From Alsobacter sp045348435 (GTDB lineage Bacteria; Pseudomonadota; Alphaproteobacteria; Rhizobiales; Beijerinckiaceae): 64,000 bases of DNA. Below the pieces are notes generated by a model. That model was not told the origin of the DNA. It saw only the letters and a program-made list of their open reading frames with translations, and searched no databases. Shown here piece after piece: positions 7,839 through 17,368 of the stretch. Both the position numbers and the translations under genes were made by a program. Positions within the stretch are counted from its first letter, which is position 1. Each line of letters opens with the position of its first letter. The stretch spans positions 1,612,001 to 1,676,000 of the forward strand of contig NZ_CP157484.1 of the NCBI RefSeq assembly GCF_045348435.1, in the 5' to 3' direction.

Positions 7839-9788
7839 TCAGGCGATCAGGCTGGCGGCCTTCGCGGCGGCCGAGGTCTCGTCGCGGCCCAGGGCCTCCA
7901 GGACCTTGGCGACCACGCCCTTCGCATCGAGCCCGGCGCGGGCGTACATGCGGTCGGGCTTGTCGTGGTCCAGCCAGACGTCGGGCAGCGTCATCGAGCG
8001 GACGCGCAGGCCCTTGTCGAGCGCGCCGACCTCGGCGAGGTGGTGCAGCACGAAGGACCCGAAGCCTCCGACGGAGCCCTCCTCGATGGTCACGAGCACC
8101 TGGTGCTCGCGCGCGAGGCGCTCGATCAGGGCCGTGTCCAGAGGCTTGGCGAAGCGGGCGTCGGCGACGGTGGTCGACAGCCCCATCGCAGCGAGGTCGT
8201 CGGCGGCCTTCAGGCACTCGGCCAGGCGCGTGCCCAGCGACAGCAGGGCGACGCGCGTCCCTTCGCGCAGGATGCGCCCCCGCCCGATCTCCAGCGGAAC
8301 GCCGCGCTCCGGCAGCTCCAGCCCCACGCCTTCGCCGCGCGGGTAGCGGAAGGCGATCGGACCCTCGTCATAGGCCACCGCGGTCGCCACCATGTGGACG
8401 AGCTCGACCTCGTCGGCGGCCGCCATCACCACCATGTCGGGCAGGCAGCCCAGATAGGCGACGTCGAAGCTTCCGGCATGCGTCGCCCCGTCGGCGCCGA
8501 CGAGGCCGGCCCGGTCCAGCGCGAAGCGCACGGGCAGCTTCTGCAAGGCCACGTCATGCACGACCTGGTCGTAGGCGCGCTGCAGGAAGGTGGAGTAGAT
8601 GGCGCAGAACGGCTTGTAGCCCTCCGTCGCCAGGCCGGCCGCGAAGGTGACGGCGTGCTGTTCGGCGATGCCCACGTCAAAGGTGCGCTTCGGGAACTCC
8701 TTGCCGAACAGGTCAAGGCCCGTGCCGGACGGCATGGCGGCCGTGATGGCGATGATGCGGTCGTCCTCGCGGGCGGCCTTGATCAGGCTGTCGGCGAAGA
8801 CGCGCGTATAGGACGGCGCATTGGCCTTCGGCTTCGACTGCGCCCCGGTCACCACGTCGAAGGTGTTGACGCCGTGATACTTGTCGGCGGAGGCCTCGGC
8901 GGGCGGATAGCCCTTGCCCTTCTGGGTGACCACGTGGATCAGCACGGGGCCGGCCTGCCCGTCCCGCACGTTCCGCAGCACGGGCAGGAGGTGCTCCAGA
9001 TTGTGCCCGTCGATCGGCCCCACATAGGTGAAGCCGAGCTCCTCGAACAGCGTGCCGCCCGTCAGGAAGCCGCGCGCATGCTCCACCGCACGGGTGATCG
9101 TGCGGTCGAGCCGCTTGGGCAGGCGCCCGGTGACGTGCTTGCCGATGTCGCGCAACGTCAGATAGGTGCGGCCGGAGAGGAGCCGGGACAGATAGGCCGA
9201 CATCGCGCCGACCGGCGGGGCGATCGACATGTCGTTGTCGTTCAGGATGACGATGAGCCGGCTGTCCATCGCGCCGGCGTTGTTCATCGCCTCGTAGGCC
9301 ATGCCGGCCGACATGGCGCCGTCGCCGATCACCGCCACGACGTTGCTCTTGCGCCCGTCGAGGTCGCGCGCGACCGCCATGCCGAGGCCGGCGGAGATCG
9401 AGGTGGAGGAATGCGCCGCCCCGAAGGGGTCGTACTCGCTCTCCGAGCGCTTGGTGAAGCCGGAGAGGCCGCCGCCCTGGCGCAGGGTGCGGATCCGGTC
9501 GCGGCGTCCGGTCAGGATCTTGTGCGGATAGGCCTGGTGGCCGACGTCCCAGATGATCCGGTCGCCCGGCGTGTCGAAGACGTAGTGCAGCGCCACCGTC
9601 AGCTCGACCACGCCGAGCCCCGCGCCCAGATGGCCGCCCGTCACCGACACGGCGTCGATGGTCTCCAGCCGCAATTCGTCCGCCAACTGGCGGAGCTGGG
9701 ACTGGTCGAGGCGGCGCAGGTCCTCAGGGATGTCGACCTGGTCGAGGAGCGGCGTCCGGGAGGGGTGGGAGGAGGGAGCTTGCGTCAC
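7839..9788 (-). CDS. dxs: 1-deoxy-D-xylulose-5-phosphate synthase
   Basis: First enzyme of the non-mevalonate isoprenoid pathway. It condenses pyruvate and glyceraldehyde-3-phosphate with thiamine diphosphate and also feeds thiamine and pyridoxal synthesis. It has 649 residues from a GTG at 9788; an upstream TTG at 9818 would add ten residues. The thiamine diphosphate motif is GDGAMSAGMAYEAMNNAG followed by NDN. The transketolase pyrimidine domain contains FDVGIAEQHAVTFAAGLA and the catalytic region DRAGLVGADGATHAG. It is downstream of xseB on the same strand, the usual Hyphomicrobiales arrangement. Confidence 0.95.
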   Translation of the reverse strand: MTQAPSSHPSRTPLLDQVDIPEDLRRLDQSQLRQLADELRLETIDAVSVTGGHLGAGLGVVELTVALHYVFDTPGDRIIWDVGHQAYPHKILTGRRDRIRTLRQGGGLSGFTKRSESEYDPFGAAHSSTSISAGLGMAVARDLDGRKSNVVAVIGDGAMSAGMAYEAMNNAGAMDSRLIVILNDNDMSIAPPVGAMSAYLSRLLSGRTYLTLRDIGKHVTGRLPKRLDRTITRAVEHARGFLTGGTLFEELGFTYVGPIDGHNLEHLLPVLRNVRDGQAGPVLIHVVTQKGKGYPPAEASADKYHGVNTFDVVTGAQSKPKANAPSYTRVFADSLIKAAREDDRIIAITAAMPSGTGLDLFGKEFPKRTFDVGIAEQHAVTFAAGLATEGYKPFCAIYSTFLQRAYDQVVHDVALQKLPVRFALDRAGLVGADGATHAGSFDVAYLGCLPDMVVMAAADEVELVHMVATAVAYDEGPIAFRYPRGEGVGLELPERGVPLEIGRGRILREGTRVALLSLGTRLAECLKAADDLAAMGLSTTVADARFAKPLDTALIERLAREHQVLVTIEEGSVGGFGSFVLHHLAEVGALDKGLRVRSMTLPDVWLDHDKPDRMYARAGLDAKGVVAKVLEALGRDETSAAAKAASLIA

Positions 9789-9905
9789 GTCGGGGCCCGT
9801 CGGGGGAGTAGCGCGCAATCCCCGTTGATCTGATCACTCATTAAACGAAAACCGCCGTGGCTCACAATCGATCCAGAGTCGCAGGGGCGAAATGAAGCCG
9901 CGCCG

Positions 9906-10172
9906 TCAGCGGTCCACGTCCAGCGGCTCGGTTCCGCGGGCGCGGCCGTCGGCGCCGAGCGTGATCTTCTCCACCCGCGCCTCGGCCTTGCGCAGCAGCG
10001 CCTCGCAATGCTTCTTCAGCGCCTCGCCCCGCTCATAGATGGCGATCGAGTCCTCCAGCGGCACGTTGCCCTGCTCGAGGCGGCCGACGATCGTCTCGAG
10101 TTCGGCGAGCGCGGTCTCGAACGGCATGGCGGCGATGTCGGCGGCGGCTGCGGTCGGCTGGGCGTCGGTCAC
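9906..10172 (-). CDS. xseB: exodeoxyribonuclease VII small subunit
   Basis: Small subunit of exonuclease VII, which degrades single-stranded DNA together with XseA. It has 88 residues from a GTG at 10172. The in-frame ATG further upstream lies in a stretch with no family similarity, and an internal ATG at 10127 starts exactly at the conserved MPFETALAELE core. The core reads FETALAELETIVGRLEQGNV followed by PLEDSIAIYERGEAL, a helical hairpin typical of the family. It is followed by dxs on the same strand. The large subunit gene is not in this window. Confidence 0.9.
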   Translation of the reverse strand: MTDAQPTAAAADIAAMPFETALAELETIVGRLEQGNVPLEDSIAIYERGEALKKHCEALLRKAEARVEKITLGADGRARGTEPLDVDR

Positions 10173-10288
10173 GAGGCAACTCCGTGCGTTTGCGCCGCCG
10201 TATATCGACCGCCCCGCGCGAGGTTGCAAGCGGGCGCCTCACGGGAGGCCGTCGCGCCGCCGGGGAAGCATCGTCCGACCCAGCACGC

Positions 10289-10756
10289 TCACACCGGCAG
10301 CGCCGTCGTGCGCTTCACGGTCCTGAGCGCCAGGGTGGACTGCACCCGCACCACGCCGGGCAGCGTCGTGAGCACGCTGCGGTGGATGCGCTCGAAGTCG
10401 GCCGTGTCGGCGAAGACCACCCGGATCAGGTAGTCGGCCGTGCCGGCCAGCAGGTAGCATTCGAGGATCTCGGCGTGGCGCGCCACCGCGGCCTCGAAGG
10501 CGTCGAGGCTCTGGCGCCCCTGCTGGTCCAGGGTGACGAAGACGAAGGCGGTTCCGGGCAGGCCCGCCGCCGCCTCGTCCAGCAGCATCACGGTGCCCTT
10601 CACGAGGCCTGAGTCCTCGAGGATCTTGACCCGGCGCAGGCAGGCGGACGGACTGAGATGCACCCGGTCGGCGAGATCCGCGTTGGTGATCCTGCCGTCC
10701 TGCTGCAGCAGCTTCAGGATCGCACGATCCCGCGCATCCAGATCAGGCATTCGCAT
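10289..10756 (-). CDS. Lrp/AsnC-family transcriptional regulator, probable regulator of ald
   Basis: Amino-acid-responsive regulator of 155 residues. The N-terminal winged helix-turn-helix is visible at ILKLLQQDGRITNADLADRV followed by HLSPSACLRRVKILEDSGLV. The C-terminal RAM ligand-binding domain ends VVRVQSTLALRTVKRTTALP. Start options are ATG at 10756 and ATG at 10750; longer starts run into the operator-like repeat. It is divergent from alanine dehydrogenase, the classical arrangement in which an Lrp-type protein senses alanine and activates ald. The inverted repeat at 10760-10786 abuts its start and is a likely binding site, which would imply autoregulation. Confidence 0.88.
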   Translation of the reverse strand: MRMPDLDARDRAILKLLQQDGRITNADLADRVHLSPSACLRRVKILEDSGLVKGTVMLLDEAAAGLPGTAFVFVTLDQQGRQSLDAFEAAVARHAEILECYLLAGTADYLIRVVFADTADFERIHRSVLTTLPGVVRVQSTLALRTVKRTTALPV

Positions 10757-10759
10757 GTT

Positions 10760-10786
10760 TTGCGCCCCCTCAGCGCCGGGGCGCAA
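10760..10786. promoter_or_regulatory. inverted repeat between lrp-type gene and ald, candidate operator
   Basis: A perfect 9-bp inverted repeat, TTGCGCCCC at 10760-10768 and GGGGCGCAA at 10778-10786, separated by 9 bp. It lies four bases from the regulator start codon and about 100 bp upstream of ald. Position and symmetry fit an Lrp-type operator controlling both genes. Binding itself is inferred. Confidence 0.5.
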
Positions 10787-10884
10787 TTCTATGCTGAGAA
10801 GCGGGTCCTGCGAAGGCCTGTTTCGTCGGTTGCGCCTGGGCCGGGGCGTAAGCTTTCCGTGTATTTTCCGCCAGGGAGGCGACC

Positions 10885-12003
10885 ATGCGCGTGGGTGTTC
10901 CGCAGGAGATCAAGAACCACGAATACCGTGTCGGGCTGACCCCGTCCTCGGCGGCGGAGCTGGTCCATCACGGCCATACGGTGCTGGTGGAGACCGGCGC
11001 GGGCGTCGGCTCCGGCATCCCGGACCAGGACTACGCCGCCGCGGGCGCCGAGATCGTCGCCGACGCGGACGCGGTCTGGTCGGGCGCTGACCTCGTCGTC
11101 AAGGTGAAGGAGCCCCAGCCGGACGAGCGTGCGCGGCTGCGGCGCGGGCAGACGCTGTTCACCTATCTCCACCTCGCGCCGGACCTGGAGCAGACCCGCG
11201 ACCTCGTCGCCTCCGGGGCGACCTGCATCGCCTACGAGACCGTGACCTCGCCCAGCGGCGGACTGCCGCTGCTGACGCCGATGTCGGAGGTCGCCGGCCG
11301 GCTCGCCCCGCAGGTGGGGGCGCACTGCCTGGAGAAGGCGGCGGGCGGCCGCGGCGTGCTGCTGGGCGGCGTCCCGGGCGTCCCGGCGGCCGACGTCCTG
11401 GTGCTCGGCGGCGGCGTCTCCGGCACGCACGCGGCCACCATCGCGCTCGGCATGGGGGCCAACGTCACGGTGGTGGACCGCTCGGCCGACGCGCTGCGGC
11501 GCCTCGCCAGCCAGTTCGGCACGGGACTGCGCACCGTGTTCTCCACCCGCGACGCCGTGCGCGAACTCGTCAAGCGCGCCGACCTCGTCATCGGCTGCGT
11601 GCTGGTGCCGGGCGCGGCGGCGCCCAAGCTCGTCACCCGCGACATGCTGAAGACGATGAAGCCCGGCGCCGTGATCGTGGACGTCGCCATCGACCAGGGC
11701 GGCTGCTGCGAGACCTCGCACGCCACCACGCATGACGACCCGACCTATGTGGTGGACGGCGTGGTCCATTACTGCGTGGCCAACATGCCGGGCGCGGTGG
11801 CGCGCACCTCCACCTTCGCGCTCAACAACGTCACCTTGCCGTTCCTGCTCGCGCTGGCCGACAAGGGCTGGCGCCAGGCGCTCACGGACGATCCGCATCT
11901 GCGCGAGGGGCTGAACGTGCATGAGGGCCAGATCGCCTGCCAGCCCGTGGCGGAGGCGCTTGGGCTGCCCTATGTCAGCGCCGAGCGCATCCTGGGGATC
12001 TGA
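10885..12003 (+). CDS. ald: alanine dehydrogenase
   Basis: Catalyses reversible NAD-dependent oxidative deamination of L-alanine to pyruvate and ammonia. It has 372 residues, the normal length. The pyruvate-binding N-terminal region contains the catalytic Lys in VVKVKEPQPDE and the conserved YLHLAPD. The Rossmann region is VLVLGGGVSGTHAATIALGM. The C-terminal part has VDVAIDQGGCCETS and the NMPGAVARTST motif. GGGAGG lies seven bases before the ATG. It is divergent from the Lrp-type gene and convergent with the DUF2339 gene, whose stop is 7 bp away. Confidence 0.95.
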   Translation: MRVGVPQEIKNHEYRVGLTPSSAAELVHHGHTVLVETGAGVGSGIPDQDYAAAGAEIVADADAVWSGADLVVKVKEPQPDERARLRRGQTLFTYLHLAPDLEQTRDLVASGATCIAYETVTSPSGGLPLLTPMSEVAGRLAPQVGAHCLEKAAGGRGVLLGGVPGVPAADVLVLGGGVSGTHAATIALGMGANVTVVDRSADALRRLASQFGTGLRTVFSTRDAVRELVKRADLVIGCVLVPGAAAPKLVTRDMLKTMKPGAVIVDVAIDQGGCCETSHATTHDDPTYVVDGVVHYCVANMPGAVARTSTFALNNVTLPFLLALADKGWRQALTDDPHLREGLNVHEGQIACQPVAEALGLPYVSAERILGI

Positions 12004-12009
12004 GCCGTC

Positions 12010-14751
12010 TCATGACGCCGGCGCCGGGCCGGCGTCGCGGTCGGCGTGATCGGCCCGCCCGAACACCCATCGCTGGTAGACGAGGCCGATCCCGACCAGC
12101 GCCAGCCCGAGCCCGATGAACGAGAGCGCGCGCAGCGGGCCCTCAAGCCCGCTCATGTCGATCAGGAACGCCTTGACGGCGGCCAGGAGAATGTAGGCGG
12201 CCGACGCCAGCCGCGCCGTGGTGGAGCGGCGCAACACGCCATAGGCCAGCAGCCCGAGGCCCACGGCCAGGAACGCGGCCGAATAGGCGTAGAGCTCGCC
12301 CGGGCTGGCGCCGCGCAGGACGCCGATGTCGGCGCCCTGGAACAGCGTGCGCACCTCCAGCACGAGCCACAGGAACTGCAGCCCGAAGGCCAGCGCCGAC
12401 GCGCAGGCTTCGAACCACCAGGGCCGGCGGCCCCGCGCCCGGCGCGCCAGGGCGAACGCGGCCAGCGAGGGCAGCAGGTAGGCGACCAGGATGGAGTTGA
12501 ACACGGCGCCGCCGATCACCTTGCCGCCGCCCAGGGCGGGGTTCTCCAGGATCAGCAGTCCGACGAGGCCGCCCGCGAGCGCCGCTCCGCCGAAGACGTA
12601 GCTCCCCACCCGCAGCACCGCGCTGCGGCGGAACGCGTCGAGGCTGACCAGCACGATCGCAAAGAGCAGCGCCGCGAAGACCTGCAGCCCGACTTCGAGA
12701 TGGTCTGTCCGGGGCGAGCTGAGGTTCCCGGTGAGGGCGTGCCGGATTTCCAGGAACACCAGCAGGCCGCTCAGGGCGAGGGTCAGCGCCTCGCAGAGGG
12801 CGACGACCTGGTCGTCCTTCTGGCGCCGCAGCAGCCGCGCGGCGAACCCGAAGGCGAGGGCGGGAACGCCATAGGCCCAGAGCAGCCAGTTGAAGACCGG
12901 AACCGAACCGACGTCCCCGGCCACCAGCATGGTGTTCCAGGCGAGGCGTCCGGCGACGATCGCGCCCAGCGCGGCCACGGCGTAGCGCAAGGATCCCACG
13001 GGCTCGCGGGTCGTGACCCAGGCGGCGCCGAGGGCCGCGAGCGCGAGCGCCACGGTGAGCGCGCCCTTGTCGAGGATCATCGTCAGGCCGATGGCGAGCG
13101 CCGCGATCGCGCCGGCCGCGAACGCCTCCAGGCCGACGCGGGCCGCCGCACCTCCCTCTGGCGCATGGTCCTGGAGGAGTTTGGCGGCCGTCACGGCGCC
13201 GACGGCCAGGAGCCCCGCCACGAGCGCGAAGGGGATCGAGGCGTCGAAGCCCGACACGCGCCGCCACGCCACGACCAGCAGGGCCAGCGGGCCCGCGGTC
13301 GCCGCCGCCGCGATGAGGCCGGAGGCGAGGGCGGGCAAGGAGGGGCTGCGCATCAGCCGCGTCCAGCCCAGCGCGCCAAGGGCGGAGCCGGCGACGGCCC
13401 CCATCGTCAGGAAGAGCCAGAGCGCGTCCGGCATCGGCGGCCGCGAGGGCCCGCCGGGCAGCACCGTGGGGCTCTCGGCGGCGGATTCGGCGAGGACCGG
13501 CCAGCCCCACAGCGTCGCGCAGGCGACCGCGGCGGCCAGGATCGCCGCCCCGGAGGCGGGCGCGATCGCCAGCGCCGTCGCCAGCTGGACCGCGAAGGCG
13601 AGGCCGCCCAGCGCCGGGCGGACCGCGCCCAGGCCCGGCTCCTGCAGGGCGAGGCCGGCCAGGGCCGCGAAGGCGGCAAGGACGGCGAGCGCGAAGAGGT
13701 CGGGCGCGCCCTGCGCGTCGGGCTGGCCCCGATAGGGCTCCAGCGCCAGGAAGAAGGCGGCCAGCGCCGTCTGGACCACGAGATGCGTCGCGCAGGCCAG
13801 CCAGGGATCGCCGATCCCGATGAAGGCGACGCCCCATGTCCCGGCCCCGAGCGCGGAGGCCCGCGCGAGCCAGAGCCAGCGCCGCAGGCGAGCCTGGGCG
13901 TAGCCCGCCGCCGCGACGACGACCAGGTAGAACACCACCGGCCAGACCCGCGGCTCCTGGCTCGACACCAGCAGCGGGACCACGAAGGCGCCGACCAGCC
14001 CCAGGCTGGCGAGCGCCGGGCCGTGCAGGGCGGCCGCGGCGAGCGCGGCCAGCGCGATCGCCGCCATCAGGATGAAGCCGACCGTCTGGCCGACGAAGCC
14101 GTAAAGGGCGTGCGCCGCGTAGGCGACGCCGAAGGCGGTCACGATGCCGGCGGCGGTGAGGATGCTCGGCACATGGGCGACCGGAATGGAGACGATCGCG
14201 TCGCCCGCCGCGCGCTCCGAGCGGCGCATCCGCTCGCCGGCGCCGACGAGGGCGAGCGCGAACAGCGTTCCGAGGACGATGCGGGCGCCCGGGCCGATGA
14301 GGCCCTGCTCGATGGTGTAGCGGACCAGGAACAGCCCGCCCAGCGCCAGCGCCAGGCCGCCCAGCCAGACCGCCCAGCGTGCGCCGATCGTCTCCTCCAG
14401 CGAACGGGGCCGCTGGGGCGCCGCGCGGACCGGCTCCGGCGGCGCGACGTCGAAGCCTTCGGGCTGCGGGGCGTCGAGGCGGGGCACCGGCGCGGCTTCG
14501 CCCTTCGGCTCCGCGGCCGGCGCGGCTTCGGGCTCAGCGGCGGGCGCCGCTGCTTCGGGCTCCGCGGCGGGCGGCTGCGACGGGAGGATGGCGGGCGCCT
14601 CGGGCGCAGCCAGGGTCGAGCGGGCCTCGAGCGCCGCCAGCCCGCGTTCCAGCGTCTCGATCCGGCGCGCCAGGGTGAGCGTCCGGAAGAAGCCGATGAC
14701 GCCGAGCGCCGGGATCGCCAGCGCCAGCAGGATGAGAAGAACGAACTCCAT
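12010..14751 (-). CDS. large DUF2339 multi-pass membrane protein
   Basis: A 913-residue inner-membrane protein of unknown function. The N-terminus is one transmembrane helix followed by a short coiled-coil-like stretch (LARRIETLERGLAALEAR). Next comes a linker of about 100 residues rich in Pro, Ala and Glu with imperfect PAAEPEA repeats, and then more than twenty hydrophobic segments to the end. The conserved block following the linker (SLEETIGARWAVWLGGLALA) is the entry to the DUF2339 region. No catalytic motif is apparent. It lies upstream of no obvious partner on its strand and is convergent with ald. The GC-rich repetitive linker creates very long antisense open frames that are not genes. 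Confidence 0.8.
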   Translation of the reverse strand: MEFVLLILLALAIPALGVIGFFRTLTLARRIETLERGLAALEARSTLAAPEAPAILPSQPPAAEPEAAAPAAEPEAAPAAEPKGEAAPVPRLDAPQPEGFDVAPPEPVRAAPQRPRSLEETIGARWAVWLGGLALALGGLFLVRYTIEQGLIGPGARIVLGTLFALALVGAGERMRRSERAAGDAIVSIPVAHVPSILTAAGIVTAFGVAYAAHALYGFVGQTVGFILMAAIALAALAAAALHGPALASLGLVGAFVVPLLVSSQEPRVWPVVFYLVVVAAAGYAQARLRRWLWLARASALGAGTWGVAFIGIGDPWLACATHLVVQTALAAFFLALEPYRGQPDAQGAPDLFALAVLAAFAALAGLALQEPGLGAVRPALGGLAFAVQLATALAIAPASGAAILAAAVACATLWGWPVLAESAAESPTVLPGGPSRPPMPDALWLFLTMGAVAGSALGALGWTRLMRSPSLPALASGLIAAAATAGPLALLVVAWRRVSGFDASIPFALVAGLLAVGAVTAAKLLQDHAPEGGAAARVGLEAFAAGAIAALAIGLTMILDKGALTVALALAALGAAWVTTREPVGSLRYAVAALGAIVAGRLAWNTMLVAGDVGSVPVFNWLLWAYGVPALAFGFAARLLRRQKDDQVVALCEALTLALSGLLVFLEIRHALTGNLSSPRTDHLEVGLQVFAALLFAIVLVSLDAFRRSAVLRVGSYVFGGAALAGGLVGLLILENPALGGGKVIGGAVFNSILVAYLLPSLAAFALARRARGRRPWWFEACASALAFGLQFLWLVLEVRTLFQGADIGVLRGASPGELYAYSAAFLAVGLGLLAYGVLRRSTTARLASAAYILLAAVKAFLIDMSGLEGPLRALSFIGLGLALVGIGLVYQRWVFGRADHADRDAGPAPAS

Positions 14752-14811
14752 GGCCGCCCCCGCTCCGATTCTCCGGTCCGCCCGCTCATCCAGCGGAAGC
14801 TTTACGCAACG

Positions 14812-16587
14812 TCAACCGATCCGGGCGAAGAGGCGGCTCCACCACGGTTCGGCCTTCGCGGCGGCTTCCTCGTCCTCCGGGCCGGCCTCGAGGATCAGGC
14901 CCGCCAGCCGGACCTTCTCGTCGACGACGTTGTGGGCGATGAGGCTGGCGGCGCCGAGGTCGACCCGGTCGTTCTCCTGCGGCGCGTCGTCGAGGCGCTG
15001 CGCGAAGAGCTCCGCGATCGACATGGCGCGCTCGTCGGAACCCACGTCGAGGCCGTAGAGATCCGCCACCGCGCCCACGCTGAGGCTGCCGTCGAAGGGA
15101 AACTCCGCCATCGCCTCGGTCTCCGGCGCGGCGCCGTCCACGGCGAAGAACCGGTCGAGGCGGGCCAGCCGCGATGTCGGGGCCAGGAAGTAGCCATAGT
15201 CGCGCGGCAGCAGCGGGCCGGCTTCGCCCGGCTCCAGGATGCGCCCATCGCGCACCACGAGCACCGGCTTCACCCAGGGCGGCATGGCCCTGTGCCGGCT
15301 CGCCGGGCTCTGCTCGAGCAACGGATAGCCCACCAACTCGGCGTCGAGCTGGCCCGGCAGGTCGATGTCGATGCGCTGGACCTCGGGCGCGGGATCGCGC
15401 AGCGCCACGCCGAGCCGTCGCCCGGCGTAGCCGATCGTCCAGCCCTGCACGATGAGCGAGACCACGACGACCACGAAGGCGACGTTGAAATAGATTTCCG
15501 ATCCCGGCAGCCCGGCCAGCGTCGGGATGGTGGCGAGGAAGATGGACACGCCGCCGCGCAACCCGACCCAGGACACGAAGGCCATCTCGCGCCGCGAGAA
15601 CCGGAACGGCGTCAGGCACAGGAACACGGCCAGGGGCCGGGCGACGACGATCAGCACCAGCGCGATGGCGAGCGCCGGCCCGAGCACCGGCAGGATCAGC
15701 TTCGGGGAGACCAGCAGGCCCAAGAGGGTGAACAGCGCGATCTGGCACAGCCACGTCGCCGTGTCGTGGAAGCTGGCGATCGACGCATAGGCGCGCACCG
15801 GCCGGTTGCCGACGACGAGGCCCGCCACATAGGCGGCCAGGAAGCCGCTCGCGCCGAGGATCTGCGTCAGCGAGAACACCACCAGCGCCGCCGTGACCAC
15901 GAAGGCGGGATGCAGGCCCGCCGGAAGGCTCAGGCGGTTGAGCACGAAGACGAGGCCGAGCCCGCCCGCCACCCCGATGATGACGCCGAGCGACGCCTCC
16001 CGCAGGATCGCCACCACGATATGGGCGGCGTCGGCGCCGGGACCGCCCAGCGCGATCTCGACCAGAATCACGGTGAGCAGCACGGCGAACGGGTCGTTGG
16101 TGCCGGACTCAACCTCCAGGGTCGCGCCGACGCGCCGCTTCAGCTGCAACCCGCCGGTGCGCAACAGGAAGAACACCACCGCCGCGTCGGTTGACGCCAT
16201 GATGGCGCCGATCAGCAGGGCCGGGACCCAGTCGATCCCCAGCGCCAGCCGCGCGACGCCGCCCGTGATGGCCGCCGTCATCAGCACGCCCGCGGAGGCC
16301 AGCACGCCGGCCGGGGCGAGGACGGAGCGGATCGTCGCCGCGCGGGTGCGCAGCCCACCGTCGAACAGGATGATCGCGATGGCGGCGGAGCCGACCAGAT
16401 AGGTGAGGCCGTAGTCGTTGAACACCACCCCGCCCGGTCCGCTGTCGCCCGCCAGCATGCCGACGGCGAGGAACACGAGCAGGATCGGCACGCCGAAGCG
16501 GGACGCGGCCAGGCTGGACAGAATGCCGATCAGGGCGGCGGCGGCGGCGAAGAGGAGAGTGGCGTGCGCGGCGAAGAGGGCGTTCAT
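14812..16587 (-). CDS. potassium/proton antiporter, CvrA/NhaP2 family
   Basis: Monovalent cation/proton antiporter (CPA1) of 591 residues from the ATG at 16587; an earlier ATG would overlap the coaD upstream region. About twelve transmembrane helices span residues 1-400, with the family signature VESGTNDPFAVLLTVILVEI. The cytoplasmic C-terminal part contains a TrkA-C-like segment, where IDIDLPGQLDAELVGYPLLE introduces the nucleotide/ion-sensing region, and a CorC/HlyC-like tail. Expected to export K+ or Na+ and help osmotic or pH homeostasis. Cation preference is inferred from family resemblance. Confidence 0.85.
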   Translation of the reverse strand: MNALFAAHATLLFAAAAALIGILSSLAASRFGVPILLVFLAVGMLAGDSGPGGVVFNDYGLTYLVGSAAIAIILFDGGLRTRAATIRSVLAPAGVLASAGVLMTAAITGGVARLALGIDWVPALLIGAIMASTDAAVVFFLLRTGGLQLKRRVGATLEVESGTNDPFAVLLTVILVEIALGGPGADAAHIVVAILREASLGVIIGVAGGLGLVFVLNRLSLPAGLHPAFVVTAALVVFSLTQILGASGFLAAYVAGLVVGNRPVRAYASIASFHDTATWLCQIALFTLLGLLVSPKLILPVLGPALAIALVLIVVARPLAVFLCLTPFRFSRREMAFVSWVGLRGGVSIFLATIPTLAGLPGSEIYFNVAFVVVVVSLIVQGWTIGYAGRRLGVALRDPAPEVQRIDIDLPGQLDAELVGYPLLEQSPASRHRAMPPWVKPVLVVRDGRILEPGEAGPLLPRDYGYFLAPTSRLARLDRFFAVDGAAPETEAMAEFPFDGSLSVGAVADLYGLDVGSDERAMSIAELFAQRLDDAPQENDRVDLGAASLIAHNVVDEKVRLAGLILEAGPEDEEAAAKAEPWWSRLFARIG

Positions 16588-16742
16588 ACCGGCACTATCG
16601 GGGCCCGGCGCGGCCTGAACAACCGCTCGGGACCGATTTTGCAAAAGTTTCCCAGCGGGTTTCGCGGGGCGCGGCGGGCCGCTCCGGCGCTCGACGCCCG
16701 CCGCGCTTGCCGCTGAAAGGCGCGCGCGATAGAGCTTGCCGC

Positions 16743-17273
16743 ATGTCTTCCGCTCCCGTCCGGCCCCGGCCGTCCCGCATCGCCTTCTACGCCGGATCGT
16801 TCGATCCGATCACGAACGGCCATATCGACGTCGTCCGCAACGCCTGCCGGCTGGCGGACGAGCTCGTGGTCGCGATCGGCGTCCATCCCGGCAAGGCGCC
16901 GCTGTTCACGGCCGACGAGCGCAAGGCGCTCATCGAGGCCGAGTGCGCCGACGTGGCCCGGGAGGCCGGCGCGCGCCTCAACGTCGTGACCTTCGGCGAC
17001 CTGGCGATCATGGCCGCCCGCCGGGTCGGCGCCTCCATGCTGATCCGCGGCCTGCGGGACGGCACGGATCTCGACTACGAAATGCAGATGGCCGGGATGA
17101 ACGAGGCGATGGCCGCCGACATCCAGACCGTCTTCCTGCCGGCTTCGCCCATGGTGCGCCCCATCACGGCCACGCTCGTCCGCCAGATCGCCGCGATGGG
17201 CGGAGACGTCTCGCGCTTCGTCCCGGAAGGCGTCGCGGCGCGGCTGAAAGCGAAGTTCGCCGGCAAAGCTTGA
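16743..17273 (+). CDS. coaD: phosphopantetheine adenylyltransferase
   Basis: Fourth step of coenzyme A biosynthesis: transfers AMP from ATP to 4'-phosphopantetheine. It has 176 residues from the ATG at 16743. The nucleotidyltransferase motif FYAGSFDPITNGHID is near residues 14-28 and LIRGLRDGTDLDYEMQMAGM in the middle. The second ATP-binding motif, normally ISSTxxR, reads ITATLVRQIA, a mild variation. It opens the coaD-ppi-ppi-queA-tgt gene order seen across Hyphomicrobiales. Confidence 0.94.
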   Translation: MSSAPVRPRPSRIAFYAGSFDPITNGHIDVVRNACRLADELVVAIGVHPGKAPLFTADERKALIEAECADVAREAGARLNVVTFGDLAIMAARRVGASMLIRGLRDGTDLDYEMQMAGMNEAMAADIQTVFLPASPMVRPITATLVRQIAAMGGDVSRFVPEGVAARLKAKFAGKA

Positions 17274-17368
17274 GTTCGACGCACGCCCCGGGGTCGCCGC
17301 CCGGCATGGGCCGGATCGAGCCTGGTCCGCCCGTCGCCCATCGGTTCCCTGCTTCATCGGGAGGTTTC

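Noticed and set aside
12046..16194. Very long open frame (1382 codons) on the plus strand
   Set aside because: It is antisense to the DUF2339 and antiporter genes, is built of Arg/Gln/Gly/Asp-rich low-complexity sequence and has no domain. It is a product of high GC in the third codon position.
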